The notes under the pieces were generated by a model. That model worked only from the letters and a program-made list of their open reading frames with translations. It was not told the DNA's origin and made no database searches. Positions 57,356-64,000 of a DNA stretch of 64,000 nt are shown here, piece after piece. The stretch is from DASZTU01 sp035493835 (GTDB lineage Bacteria; Pseudomonadota; Alphaproteobacteria; Rhizobiales; Devosiaceae): assembly GCA_035493835.1 (NCBI GenBank), contig DATJHO010000082.1, forward strand, positions 65,776 through 129,775, given 5' to 3'. Each line of letters starts with the position of its first letter. Positions within the stretch are counted from its first letter, which is position 1. Both the position numbers and the translations under genes were made by a program.

Positions 57356-58549
57356 CTACCTCCTGATGGCAGCCACGATCTTCTGGGCGGCATCGTCCAG
57401 GTCGTCGGCCGAAATCACGTTGAGCCCGCTGGCGTTGAGGATCGCCTTGCCCTCATTGACGCGCGTGCCCTCGAGACGGACCACCAGCGGCACGCCAAGG
57501 CCGACTTCCTTCACCGCGGCGAGCACGCCCTCGGCAATGACGTCGCAGCGCATGATGCCGCCGAAGATGTTGACCAGAATGCCCTTCACGCTCGGATCGG
57601 CGGTGATGATCTTGAACGCCGCCGTGACCTTTTCCTTGCTGGCGCCGCCGCCAACATCGAGGAAATTGGCCGGCTGCTCGCCATAGAGCTTGATGATGTC
57701 CATGGTGGCCATGGCGAGGCCCGCCCCGTTCACCATGCAGCCGATATTGCCGTCGAGGGCCACATAGGCGAGGTCGTATTTGTGCGCCTCGATCTCCTTG
57801 GCGTCCTCTTCAGACTCGTCGCGCAGCGCGACCACATCCGGGTGCCGGAACAGCGCGTTGTTGTCGAAGCTGACCTTGGCATCGAGTACGCGCAGGTGAC
57901 CGTCTTCCATCACGATCAGCGGATTGACCTCCAGGAGGGCCATGTCCTTTTCGCAGAATGCCTTGTAGAGCGCCGGAAAGAGGCTCGCGGCGTCCGTCTT
58001 GGCATCGCCCTCGAGCTTTAGCGCCTCAACGAGCTTGGCAATTTCCGCGCCGGTCACCCCGGTATCCGGGTTGATGGCGACGGTCACGATCTTTTCCGGC
58101 GTGTCATGGGCGACGGTTTCGATGTCCATGCCGCCTTCGGTCGAGACCACGAACGCCACCTGCCCAACTTCGCGATCGACCAGGATCGAGAGATAAAGCT
58201 CGCGGGCGATGTCGGCGCCGTCCTCGATATAGAGGCGGTTCACCTGCTTGCCGGCGGGGCCGGTCTGCTTGGTGACGAGGGTATTGCCCAGCATCTCCTT
58301 GGCATTGGCGACCACGTCCGCGATCGTCCGGGCCAGCCGGACGCCCCCCTTGGCATCGGGGGAGAGTTCGGTGAACTTGCCCTTGCCGCGGCCGCCGGCA
58401 TGAATCTGGCTCTTCACTACGTAGAGAGGGCCTGGGAGCGCCTTCGCCGCCGCTTCTGCCTCATCGGCCGAAAAAATCGCGACGCCCTTGGCTACCGGCA
58501 CGCCATAGGTAGAAAGCAGTGCCTTGGCCTGATGTTCGTGGATATTCAT
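57356..58549 (-). CDS. sucC: Succinyl-CoA ligase beta subunit
   Basis: 397 residues. ATP-grasp N-terminal half starting MNIHEHQAKALLSTYGVPV, with KSQIHAGGRGKG, EVNPLIVMEDGHL and the ligase half with NIFGGIMRCDVIAEGV. Pairs with SucD. Follows mdh across 130 bp that contain a hairpin. Confidence 0.98.
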   Translation of the reverse strand: MNIHEHQAKALLSTYGVPVAKGVAIFSADEAEAAAKALPGPLYVVKSQIHAGGRGKGKFTELSPDAKGGVRLARTIADVVANAKEMLGNTLVTKQTGPAGKQVNRLYIEDGADIARELYLSILVDREVGQVAFVVSTEGGMDIETVAHDTPEKIVTVAINPDTGVTGAEIAKLVEALKLEGDAKTDAASLFPALYKAFCEKDMALLEVNPLIVMEDGHLRVLDAKVSFDNNALFRHPDVVALRDESEEDAKEIEAHKYDLAYVALDGNIGCMVNGAGLAMATMDIIKLYGEQPANFLDVGGGASKEKVTAAFKIITADPSVKGILVNIFGGIMRCDVIAEGVLAAVKEVGLGVPLVVRLEGTRVNEGKAILNASGLNVISADDLDDAAQKIVAAIRR

Positions 58550-58632
58550 TGCTAATCCCAGCTTTGCTCGGGCGGCCGCCCTCGTGATGCGACAGGCTCA
58601 ATTCAGAGCGGGTATTGGCACCGCCCCGGAGG

Positions 58633-58667
58633 GGACCTCGTCCTGAGCTTGTCAAAGGACGAGGTCC
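58633..58667. repeat. Perfect 12 bp inverted repeat between mdh and sucC
   Basis: GGACCTCGTCCT (58633-58644) and AGGACGAGGTCC (58656-58667) surround an 11 nt loop containing GAGCTTGTC. This TCCTGAGCTTGTC-type hairpin is a common intergenic element in alphaproteobacteria. It sits on the mdh-sucC transcript and could stabilise or attenuate it. Confidence 0.75.
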
Positions 58668-58679
58668 GCGTCAGCCGGC

Positions 58680-59642
58680 TCAGGCCAGCTTGGGCGCGAT
58701 TTTCTTGCAGGCTTCGATCAGGCCTTCGACAGCCTCGACCGATTTTTCGAATGCCTTCCGCTCAGTGCTGTTGAGCTCGATTTCGACAACGCGTTCGGCG
58801 CCACCGGCCCCGATCACCGCCGGCACGCCGACATAGGTGCCCTTGACGCCGTATTCGCCCTTGAGGAAGGCGGCAACCGGCATCACGCGTTTCTTGTCCT
58901 TGAGATAGGCCTCGGCCATGGCGATCGCCGAGGCGGCGGGCGCATAGAAGGCCGAGCCGGTCTTCAAGAGGCCGACGATCTCGGCGCCGCCGTCGCGGGT
59001 GCGCTGGATGATGGTGTCGAGCCGCTCCTTGGAGAGCCAGCCCATCTTGACCAGGTCCGGCAGCGGAATGCCGCCAACGGTGGAGTAGCGGGCCAGCGGC
59101 ACCATGCTGTCGCCGTGGCCGCCGAGCACGAAGCAGCTGACGTCCTCGACCGCAACCTTGAGCTCATCGGCAATGAAGTGTTCGAAGCGCGAGGAGTCGA
59201 GCACGCCCGCCATGCCGACAACGCGGTTGGCCGGGAGACCCGAGAACTTCTGCAGGGCCCAGACCATTGCATCGAGCGGGTTGGTGATGCAGATGACGAA
59301 CGCGTCAGGCGCATACTTGGCGATGCCGGCGCCGACCTGTTCCATCACCTTGAGATTGATTTCCAGCAGGTCGTCGCGGCTCATGCCCGGCTTGCGCGGC
59401 ACGCCCGCCGTGACGATCACCACATCGGCGCCGCCAAGGTCCTTGTACTCGGAAGTGCCGGTGATGGTGGAGGCGAAACCCTCGACCGCGCCGGACTGGC
59501 TGAGATCCAGCGCCTTACCCTGCGGTACGCCGTCGACGATGTCGAAAAGAATTACATCGCCAAGATCCTTGAGCGCAACCAGATGCGCCAAGGTGCCGCC
59601 AATCTGCCCCGCTCCCACGAGAGCGATCTTCTTGCGCGCCAT
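58680..59642 (-). CDS. mdh: Malate dehydrogenase
   Basis: 320 residues, LDH-like alphaproteobacterial type. NAD motif VGAGQIGGTLAHLVALKD, TAGVPRKPGMSRDDLL, NPLDAMVWALQKFSG and the catalytic His in GGHGDSMVPLARYS. It oxidises malate to oxaloacetate. Start 59642 is the conserved MARKKIALV; the frame is open upstream, but that part is promoter region. Confidence 0.98.
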   Translation of the reverse strand: MARKKIALVGAGQIGGTLAHLVALKDLGDVILFDIVDGVPQGKALDLSQSGAVEGFASTITGTSEYKDLGGADVVIVTAGVPRKPGMSRDDLLEINLKVMEQVGAGIAKYAPDAFVICITNPLDAMVWALQKFSGLPANRVVGMAGVLDSSRFEHFIADELKVAVEDVSCFVLGGHGDSMVPLARYSTVGGIPLPDLVKMGWLSKERLDTIIQRTRDGGAEIVGLLKTGSAFYAPAASAIAMAEAYLKDKKRVMPVAAFLKGEYGVKGTYVGVPAVIGAGGAERVVEIELNSTERKAFEKSVEAVEGLIEACKKIAPKLA

Positions 59643-59679
59643 GCCTTCAGTCCTGTCAATTGGATGAATTGTCCGAGCC

Positions 59680-59709
59680 GTATTAGCCCTGTCGGCTAAG
59701 GGGCGCAAG
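59680..59709 (-). promoter_or_regulatory. Candidate promoter for the mdh-suc operon
   Basis: On the minus strand CTTGCG (59704-59709) and TAATAC (59680-59685) are 18 bp apart, 38 bp before the mdh start codon. The position fits the main promoter of the TCA block. Confidence 0.45.
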
Positions 59710-59807
59710 TGAACCCTTTGTCGGATTTGAGCGAACAAGGGCCCGGCTTTTCGCACGCCCGTCATGCGCCGGCTGCACTGCTCGTGGAGGGGCGATTTTG
59801 CCCCATT

Positions 59808-60980
59808 TTAGGTCAGCGCCTCTGTCATTTTTTGGCCGTTCGCCGGGCCTTTGCGGGGGGAGTTCAGATAGTCGGCGGATTGCATCTCGGCCAGGCGGGA
59901 GGCAGCGCGCGCGAACTCAAAAGCGGTCTTGTCATCGTCGCCGAGCTGGTCGATCGGGACGGCAAAGCTCGCGCCGAGCTTGACCCCTGCGTCATAAAGC
60001 CCATCGAGCAACAGGATGAATCTCTTGGCAGCGCTGGACCGGGTCCGGTCGAACTGCGGCACGTCGTCGAGGATCAGCGCATCATAAGCCTGCGCAAGCC
60101 GCAGAAAGTCCCTGGCGCCCAAGGGCTTGTCGAGGAGCTCTGCCGCTGGAAACCGGGCGACGCCCAGCGCCGCTTCGGGCACAGGGATGGTGCGGCCGAG
60201 CACGCGCAGTTCGTCCGCCCTGCCCGTCGCCCCCTCGGTGAGTCGCGCCCACAGGCGATCCATCGCCGCTTTGGCCGCCGGCCCGGTGCCGACATGAAAG
60301 ACCGGCTCGCCCTCGAATTTCAGCCGCCGATAATCCGTCGGCCCGTCGAGGGTGAACACCGTCGCATTGGCCTTGAGCAAATCGATGAACGGCAGGAACA
60401 GCTCGCGGTTGAGCCCATTCTCGTAAAGGTTTTCGGGCGCAACGTTCGAGGTCGCGACCAGCACCAAGCCACCAGCGAACAGCTTTTCGAACAGCCGCCC
60501 GAGCAGCATGGCGTTGGTGATGTCGTCGACCCGGAATTCGTCGAGACAGAGCAGCCGGGTCTTGCCCAGCACCGGCTTTATCACCGCCGCGACGGGATCG
60601 GCATTGTCGCGCTTGCCCTTTGGCGAATCGCGAAAGCGGGCGATCGCCGCGTGCATCTCATCCATGAACTGATGGAAATGGAGGCGCCGCTTTTCGGCGA
60701 TCGGGGCCGCCTCGAAGAAGAGATCCATCAACAGCGTCTTGCCGCGCCCGACCTGCCCGTGGAGATAAGCGCCCTTCAGCGGGACGGCCTTCTTGCGCAG
60801 CGCGCCGAACAAGCCATCGCCGCGCTCGCGCTGCCGAAGTCCCTCGGCGATGTCGTCGAGCAGCCGGGCCGCTTCCGCCTGCAGCGAATCCGGCTTCAGC
60901 GCGCCCTCTGCGACGTGGCGCCGTAGAGCCGCACTGACCGGTCCGATGGATCCGGCTTCAGGCTTGCCGAGCTGAGCCAA
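59808..60980 (-). CDS. zapE: Cell division protein ZapE (AFG1-like ATPase)
   Basis: 390 residues. Walker A in GQVGRGKTLLMDLFFE, Walker B LLCLDEFRVDDITNAMLLGR, and ATSNVAPENLYENGLNR follow the AFG1/ZapE pattern. It is a cytoplasmic AAA-type ATPase that affects the Z ring and, in the Afg1 line, respiratory-chain quality. Its location next to mdh is standard in the order. The Omp19-like gene ends 3 bp upstream. Confidence 0.95.
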   Translation of the reverse strand: MAQLGKPEAGSIGPVSAALRRHVAEGALKPDSLQAEAARLLDDIAEGLRQRERGDGLFGALRKKAVPLKGAYLHGQVGRGKTLLMDLFFEAAPIAEKRRLHFHQFMDEMHAAIARFRDSPKGKRDNADPVAAVIKPVLGKTRLLCLDEFRVDDITNAMLLGRLFEKLFAGGLVLVATSNVAPENLYENGLNRELFLPFIDLLKANATVFTLDGPTDYRRLKFEGEPVFHVGTGPAAKAAMDRLWARLTEGATGRADELRVLGRTIPVPEAALGVARFPAAELLDKPLGARDFLRLAQAYDALILDDVPQFDRTRSSAAKRFILLLDGLYDAGVKLGASFAVPIDQLGDDDKTAFEFARAASRLAEMQSADYLNSPRKGPANGQKMTEALT

Positions 60981-60983
60981 TCG

Positions 60984-61658
60984 TCAGCCAGTCATCGAGA
61001 TGGCTTGACCGCCCGCGAGCGTTCCGATGAAGCGGCCGCCCGACAGCAGCAGCGCGCCCACGATGGCATTGCTGTCGTCGAACAGCTGCAGCTGCGTGCC
61101 CGAAAGCTGCCAGGAGGAAACCGAAGCGAGCGCCGGCATCTGGCAGCCCGGGGCCGAGGCACGGTAGCGGCTGGTGCCGGTCATGGCGGTATAGGTCAGG
61201 TTGAGCCGGCATTGCGTGGCGCCGGAGACCACCGTCCAGCCACCGAGCAGTTTTTGCATCGTGAGGCCGCCGGAAAGATCCCGTCCCTGCCCATTGGGCA
61301 CGCTGCCGACATCGTTGAGCGACACGAACGAGCCCTGCGAGGCCGAACCGCCCGGCTGTCCGCCGGTCGAGCCGGTGGTCAATCCGGGATCGCCCGTGTT
61401 TGCGGCAGCGCCCGAAGGGGGCGGAAGCGCCGCCTGGTCCGGACCGGCATTGGCGACTTGCGTGCTGTCGTTAGCGCCGCCGATCGGCGGCAGCGAATTG
61501 CTGGAAACCGACGAATCCTCGACGGGCGCCAGCTGACCGGGCTGGTCGTTCGCGGCAATCCCGTCCGACCCACCGCCGGTGGTGGCGCAACCGGACACCA
61601 TGCCCGCCACCAGCAAGGCGGCCACGCTCAGCGCGCCAGCTCGTTTCAAATTGATCAT
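60984..61658 (-). CDS. Outer-membrane lipoprotein, Omp19 / protease inhibitor Inh family
   Basis: 224 residues from ATG 61658. Lipoprotein signal with lipobox MVSGC (Cys ~24), then a Gly/Ser/Pro/Asn-rich linker of about 90 residues, and a C-terminal Inh-like beta-barrel (residues ~130-224: LLGGWTVVSGATQCRLNL, GCQMPALASVSSWQLSG). The two cysteines of the Inh fold are present. Brucella Omp19 is the known relative and inhibits host proteases. Acts at the cell surface or periplasm. Confidence 0.88.
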   Translation of the reverse strand: MINLKRAGALSVAALLVAGMVSGCATTGGGSDGIAANDQPGQLAPVEDSSVSSNSLPPIGGANDSTQVANAGPDQAALPPPSGAAANTGDPGLTTGSTGGQPGGSASQGSFVSLNDVGSVPNGQGRDLSGGLTMQKLLGGWTVVSGATQCRLNLTYTAMTGTSRYRASAPGCQMPALASVSSWQLSGTQLQLFDDSNAIVGALLLSGGRFIGTLAGGQAISMTG

Positions 61659-61714
61659 GGCCTGCTCCTGCCGTTCGACCCTTGCCGGGCCAGGCCCATT
61701 GGCAATTTTATCGG

Positions 61715-61744
61715 CATTTAGACTGAACGGCAAAGCGCGTTCAA
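61715..61744 (-). promoter_or_regulatory. Candidate promoter for the Omp19-like gene
   Basis: On the minus strand TTGAAC (61739-61744) and TAAATG (61715-61720) have an 18 bp spacer. The start of transcription would be about 50 nt before ATG 61658. Confidence 0.4.
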
Positions 61745-61851
61745 CGCCGTGCCGGAACCCGTCCACTTCAAATAGTCGTGGATGTGTGGCGGTTTTACGA
61801 CCCCGGGTCGGCTAAACCCGCCTGTGGGCAGCCAATTTTCGCGCTGGGTAG

Positions 61852-62085
61852 CTATTTCGTCATGTCGCGCAGCAGCGCTTCAGCCAGCACCCGGGCGTCG
61901 GCTGCCTCGGCCTCGGGCACCTCGATCGGCGTGCCCCTGAGGCTGAGACTGGAAATGCCGGGCAGCCCGTTGGCGTCGTCGCGCACCAGCGGATGAAAGC
62001 CATAGCCCCTGAGCGCCGCCACCAGCACCTCAACCACCGAGGGACTGGCGACCTCGGCGATGGTTTCGTAGACGATCTCGTTCAC
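61852..62085 (-). CDS. Small DUF2007-like protein
   Basis: 77 residues from GTG 62085, chosen because GGAGG lies 7 nt upstream; a longer frame to ATG 62124 lacks a ribosome site. The pattern VVEVLVAALRGYGFHPLVRD, then GTPIEVPEAEAADARVLAEA, resembles DUF2007 (putative signal-transducing domain), a single ferredoxin-like fold. Cytoplasmic. It follows sdhB by 67 bp. Confidence 0.65.
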   Translation of the reverse strand: MNEIVYETIAEVASPSVVEVLVAALRGYGFHPLVRDDANGLPGISSLSLRGTPIEVPEAEAADARVLAEALLRDMTK

Positions 62086-62152
62086 GCCTCGGCCTCCGGT
62101 GGTCAGGCCATCAAAGATGGCCATCGCCACCCGAGCCCGCAAGATTGTGCCG

Positions 62153-62932
62153 TTACGCCACCCGGCGTTCGACCTGCAGCTTCTTGATTTCGGCGATCGC
62201 CTTGGCCGGGTTGAGCCCCTTCGGGCAGACATTGGCGCAGTTCATGATCGTGTGGCAGCGATAGAGCTTGAACGGATCCTCGAGATTTTCGAGGCGCTCC
62301 TCGCGCGCCTGGTCGCGGCTGTCGATGAGCCAGCGATACGCCTGCAGCAGCGCCGCCGGGCCGAGATACTTGTCGCCGTTCCACCAATAGCTCGGGCATG
62401 AGGTCGAGCAGCAGGCGCAGAGGATGCACTCGTAAAGTCCGTCGAGCTTTTCCCGGTCGGCCTTGGACTGCAGCCATTCGGTGGCGGGCGTCGGGCTCGT
62501 CGTCTGCAGCCACGGCTCGATCGAGCGATGCTGGGCGTAGAACGTCGTGAGGTCGGGGATCAAATCCTTCACCACCGGCATATGCGGCAGCGGATAGACC
62601 GCGATCGGGCCGGTGAATTCGTCCATGCCCTTGGTGCAGGCAAGCGTGTTGCCGCCCCCGATATTCATCGCGCAGGAGCCGCAAATGCCCTCGCGGCACG
62701 AGCGGCGCAGCGTCAGCGTCGGATCGACCGTGTTCTTGATCCACAGCAGCGCATCGAGGATCATCGGCCCGCAGGCGCTGGTATCGACGAAATAGGTGTC
62801 GATGCGCGGGTTTTCGCCGGTGTCCGGATCATAGCGGTAAATGTGGAACTCGCGCAGCGTGGCGCTGTCCGGCTTGGGCCAGGTCTTGCCCTGCCGGGGA
62901 CGCGAATTCTTGGGAAGTCTTAGCTCAACCAT
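62153..62932 (-). CDS. sdhB: Succinate dehydrogenase iron-sulfur subunit
   Basis: 259 residues. [2Fe-2S] cluster ligands in SCREGICGSCAMNIGG and a final Cys in NTLACTKG; [4Fe-4S]/[3Fe-4S] ligands in ECILCACCSTSCPSYWW and CHTIMNCANVCPKGLNP. It carries electrons from SdhA to quinone at the inner membrane. Start 62932 is the conserved MVELRLPKN. The genes directly upstream are small unknowns, not sdhA, which is unusual for an sdhCDAB order. Confidence 0.97.
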   Translation of the reverse strand: MVELRLPKNSRPRQGKTWPKPDSATLREFHIYRYDPDTGENPRIDTYFVDTSACGPMILDALLWIKNTVDPTLTLRRSCREGICGSCAMNIGGGNTLACTKGMDEFTGPIAVYPLPHMPVVKDLIPDLTTFYAQHRSIEPWLQTTSPTPATEWLQSKADREKLDGLYECILCACCSTSCPSYWWNGDKYLGPAALLQAYRWLIDSRDQAREERLENLEDPFKLYRCHTIMNCANVCPKGLNPAKAIAEIKKLQVERRVA

Positions 62933-62957
62933 TTTGATATCCGGTTCTGGAGCGGGA

Positions 62958-63212
62958 TCAGCGCAGCCGCGCCTCTCGCTGCTCGAGGCTATAAATCCTG
63001 TCGCTAACCTCGTCGAGCGACTTGGCGAACACGGCCTGCGCATCCGCGAGGCCCTGATTGTAATAATAGGCGCCGACCGTCTCGGCGAAGAACGAAAGCA
63101 GCAGCTCGGCCGGGATGGAGCCGATCTCCTGGTCGAGCTCATCGTGGAAATAGCGCTGGATCTGCCCAACGATCTCCGCGCGCGTCTCCTTGGAGAAGCT
63201 GATCTTCTTCAT
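62958..63212 (-). CDS. DUF2164 family protein
   Basis: 84 residues. KKISFSKETRAEIVGQIQRYF and ELDQEIGSIPAELLLSFFAE, then GAYYYNQGLADA, match DUF2164, a small helical cytoplasmic family of unknown function. 25 bp before sdhB on the same strand. Confidence 0.88.
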   Translation of the reverse strand: MKKISFSKETRAEIVGQIQRYFHDELDQEIGSIPAELLLSFFAETVGAYYYNQGLADAQAVFAKSLDEVSDRIYSLEQREARLR

Positions 63213-63248
63213 GCCCGCCGCATCCCGCTCTCGCTCAGTCAGGCGACC

Positions 63249-63587
63249 TCAATTGTCGACGCCGCACCGCTTGGCGCTGTCGGCACTGAACACTTCCCAC
63301 TGATGGATCACATCGGCGGAAACCTTGCCGGCGCGCGCCTTGGCAGCATAGCCGTTCGGGTTTGACATAGAGAGGATGATGTCCTGTCGCAACTCCGGAC
63401 TGGCCTTCATCGCCGCCTGGGCGCGGCAGGCGCAGGCCGTCTTCAGCCCCGGCGACACTCTTACGCACGCCGCGTAGTAGGTGCTCTGGTCGTCGGCGAG
63501 CGCCGGCGCCGCGACGCCGCAGCCGGAAAGCACCACTGCTCCGACAAACCCGATCGTCAAAAATCCACGCATGCCCTGCCCCCTCAT
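63249..63587 (-). CDS. Small exported protein of unknown function
   Basis: 112 residues. ATG 63587 overlaps the upstream stop as ATGA; ATG 63572, with GAGGGG ahead of it, is an alternative. The N-terminal FLTIGFVGAVVLSGCGVAAPALA could be a lipoprotein signal (LSGC) or a Sec signal cut after ALA. The mature part has CVRV, ACACRAQ and KRCGV cysteines and is mostly helical. No family recognised. Confidence 0.7.
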   Translation of the reverse strand: MRGQGMRGFLTIGFVGAVVLSGCGVAAPALADDQSTYYAACVRVSPGLKTACACRAQAAMKASPELRQDIILSMSNPNGYAAKARAGKVSADVIHQWEVFSADSAKRCGVDN

Positions 63588-64000
63588 CTCAGTTCCCTGC
63601 GGATCACGAGCTTCAGCCCCGACCACACCCCATCGATCGCCGCCACCTTCACATCCACCAGCCCGGTGGGCAAGAGCACGTCGCGGATAACGTCTTCGGT
63701 TACATCGGTTAACACTCGGCTCACTCTTTTCGGCCAGGAGACCCAAACCATGCCGTCGCGCTCGATGCTCGCCGCAAGCGGCTCGGCACTGCTTTCGAGG
63801 GTAGCCCGGGACGTCGCAAAACCGTGAACGACGTCCAGCCCGCTCGCCTCGCCCAGCCCATCCCAACCCCGGCGCTCGACCGAGGCGAACGCACGCGACT
63901 CGGCCAATTCAGCGAGATTTTCGGGCAAATCCAGAAACAGCACGCGCTGGCCGTCTTTAAAACCTAGCTTCTGCGCCAGCGGCGTTCCGGAATACCCGGC
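63584..64000 (-). CDS. DUF3052 family protein (5' end outside window)
   Basis: About 138 residues are visible. The frame enters from the right edge with AGYSGTPLAQKLGFKDGQRV, the typical N-terminus of DUF3052 proteins, so probably only the first codon or two are missing. Later: ERDGMVWVSWPKRVSR and LVDVKVAAIDGVWSGLKLV. Function unknown; cytoplasmic. Coupled to the exported protein downstream by ATGA. Confidence 0.88.
   Translation of the reverse strand, partial: AGYSGTPLAQKLGFKDGQRVLFLDLPENLAELAESRAFASVERRGWDGLGEASGLDVVHGFATSRATLESSAEPLAASIERDGMVWVSWPKRVSRVLTDVTEDVIRDVLLPTGLVDVKVAAIDGVWSGLKLVIRRELR

Overview
The window is chromosomal DNA of a GC-rich alphaproteobacterium, most likely from the Hyphomicrobiales (Rhizobiales). 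The signs are the gene order mdh-sucC-sucD-sucA-sucB-lpd, the atpHAGDC operon, the run obgE-proB-proA-nadD-rsfS-rlmH-envC-ctpA-YibQ-like deacetylase-rppH, an Omp19/Inh-type lipoprotein and short intergenic palindromes. A Devosia-like genus is a guess from this layout, not a demonstration.

1-16.4 kb: one plus-strand, translationally coupled operon of at least 16 genes for an unidentified glycoconjugate. It encodes a CDP-paratose-2-epimerase-like SDR (cut by the window edge), a B12-binding radical SAM protein, two GT4-type and four CgeB-type glycosyltransferases, a UDP-xylose-synthase-like SDR, an actinobacterial-type inositol-3-phosphate synthase, a histidine phosphatase, a sugar nucleotidyltransferase, two methyltransferases, a glycoside-hydrolase-like protein that appears circularly permuted, a PIG-L deacetylase and a CelD/BcsL-like acyltransferase. 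This is the most unusual part of the window.

16.3-20.3 kb: on the minus strand, a two-domain protein (phosphoribosyltransferase-like plus aminoglycoside-kinase-like), a small P-loop kinase of lower GC, and tRNA-Ser(CGA). Then follow a decayed gamma-glutamylcyclotransferase-like gene and an exported metal-dependent hydrolase.

20.4-25.9 kb: the F1 ATP synthase operon, with a small frameshifted gene between atpG and atpD and a clear terminator. 26-34.9 kb: a soluble double-PAS chemoreceptor, an amino-acid racemase, an AAC(6')-like acetyltransferase, rppH and a cell-envelope/ribosome-maturation group.

35-44.7 kb: nadD, proA, proB, obgE coupled to two GNAT genes, rpmA, rplU and priA. 44.7-48.7 kb: an aldo/keto reductase, xerC, a methyltransferase facing an MmyB-like regulator, and repeat-rich gaps.

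48.7-64 kb: a minus-strand TCA block (mdh, sucC, sucD, sucA, sucB, lpdA) carrying two exported proteins of unknown function inside it. Upstream lie zapE, an Omp19-like lipoprotein, sdhB and small conserved proteins (DUF2007-like, DUF2164, DUF3052).

All calls were made by reading the sequence. No database search was run, and family names rest on remembered motifs.
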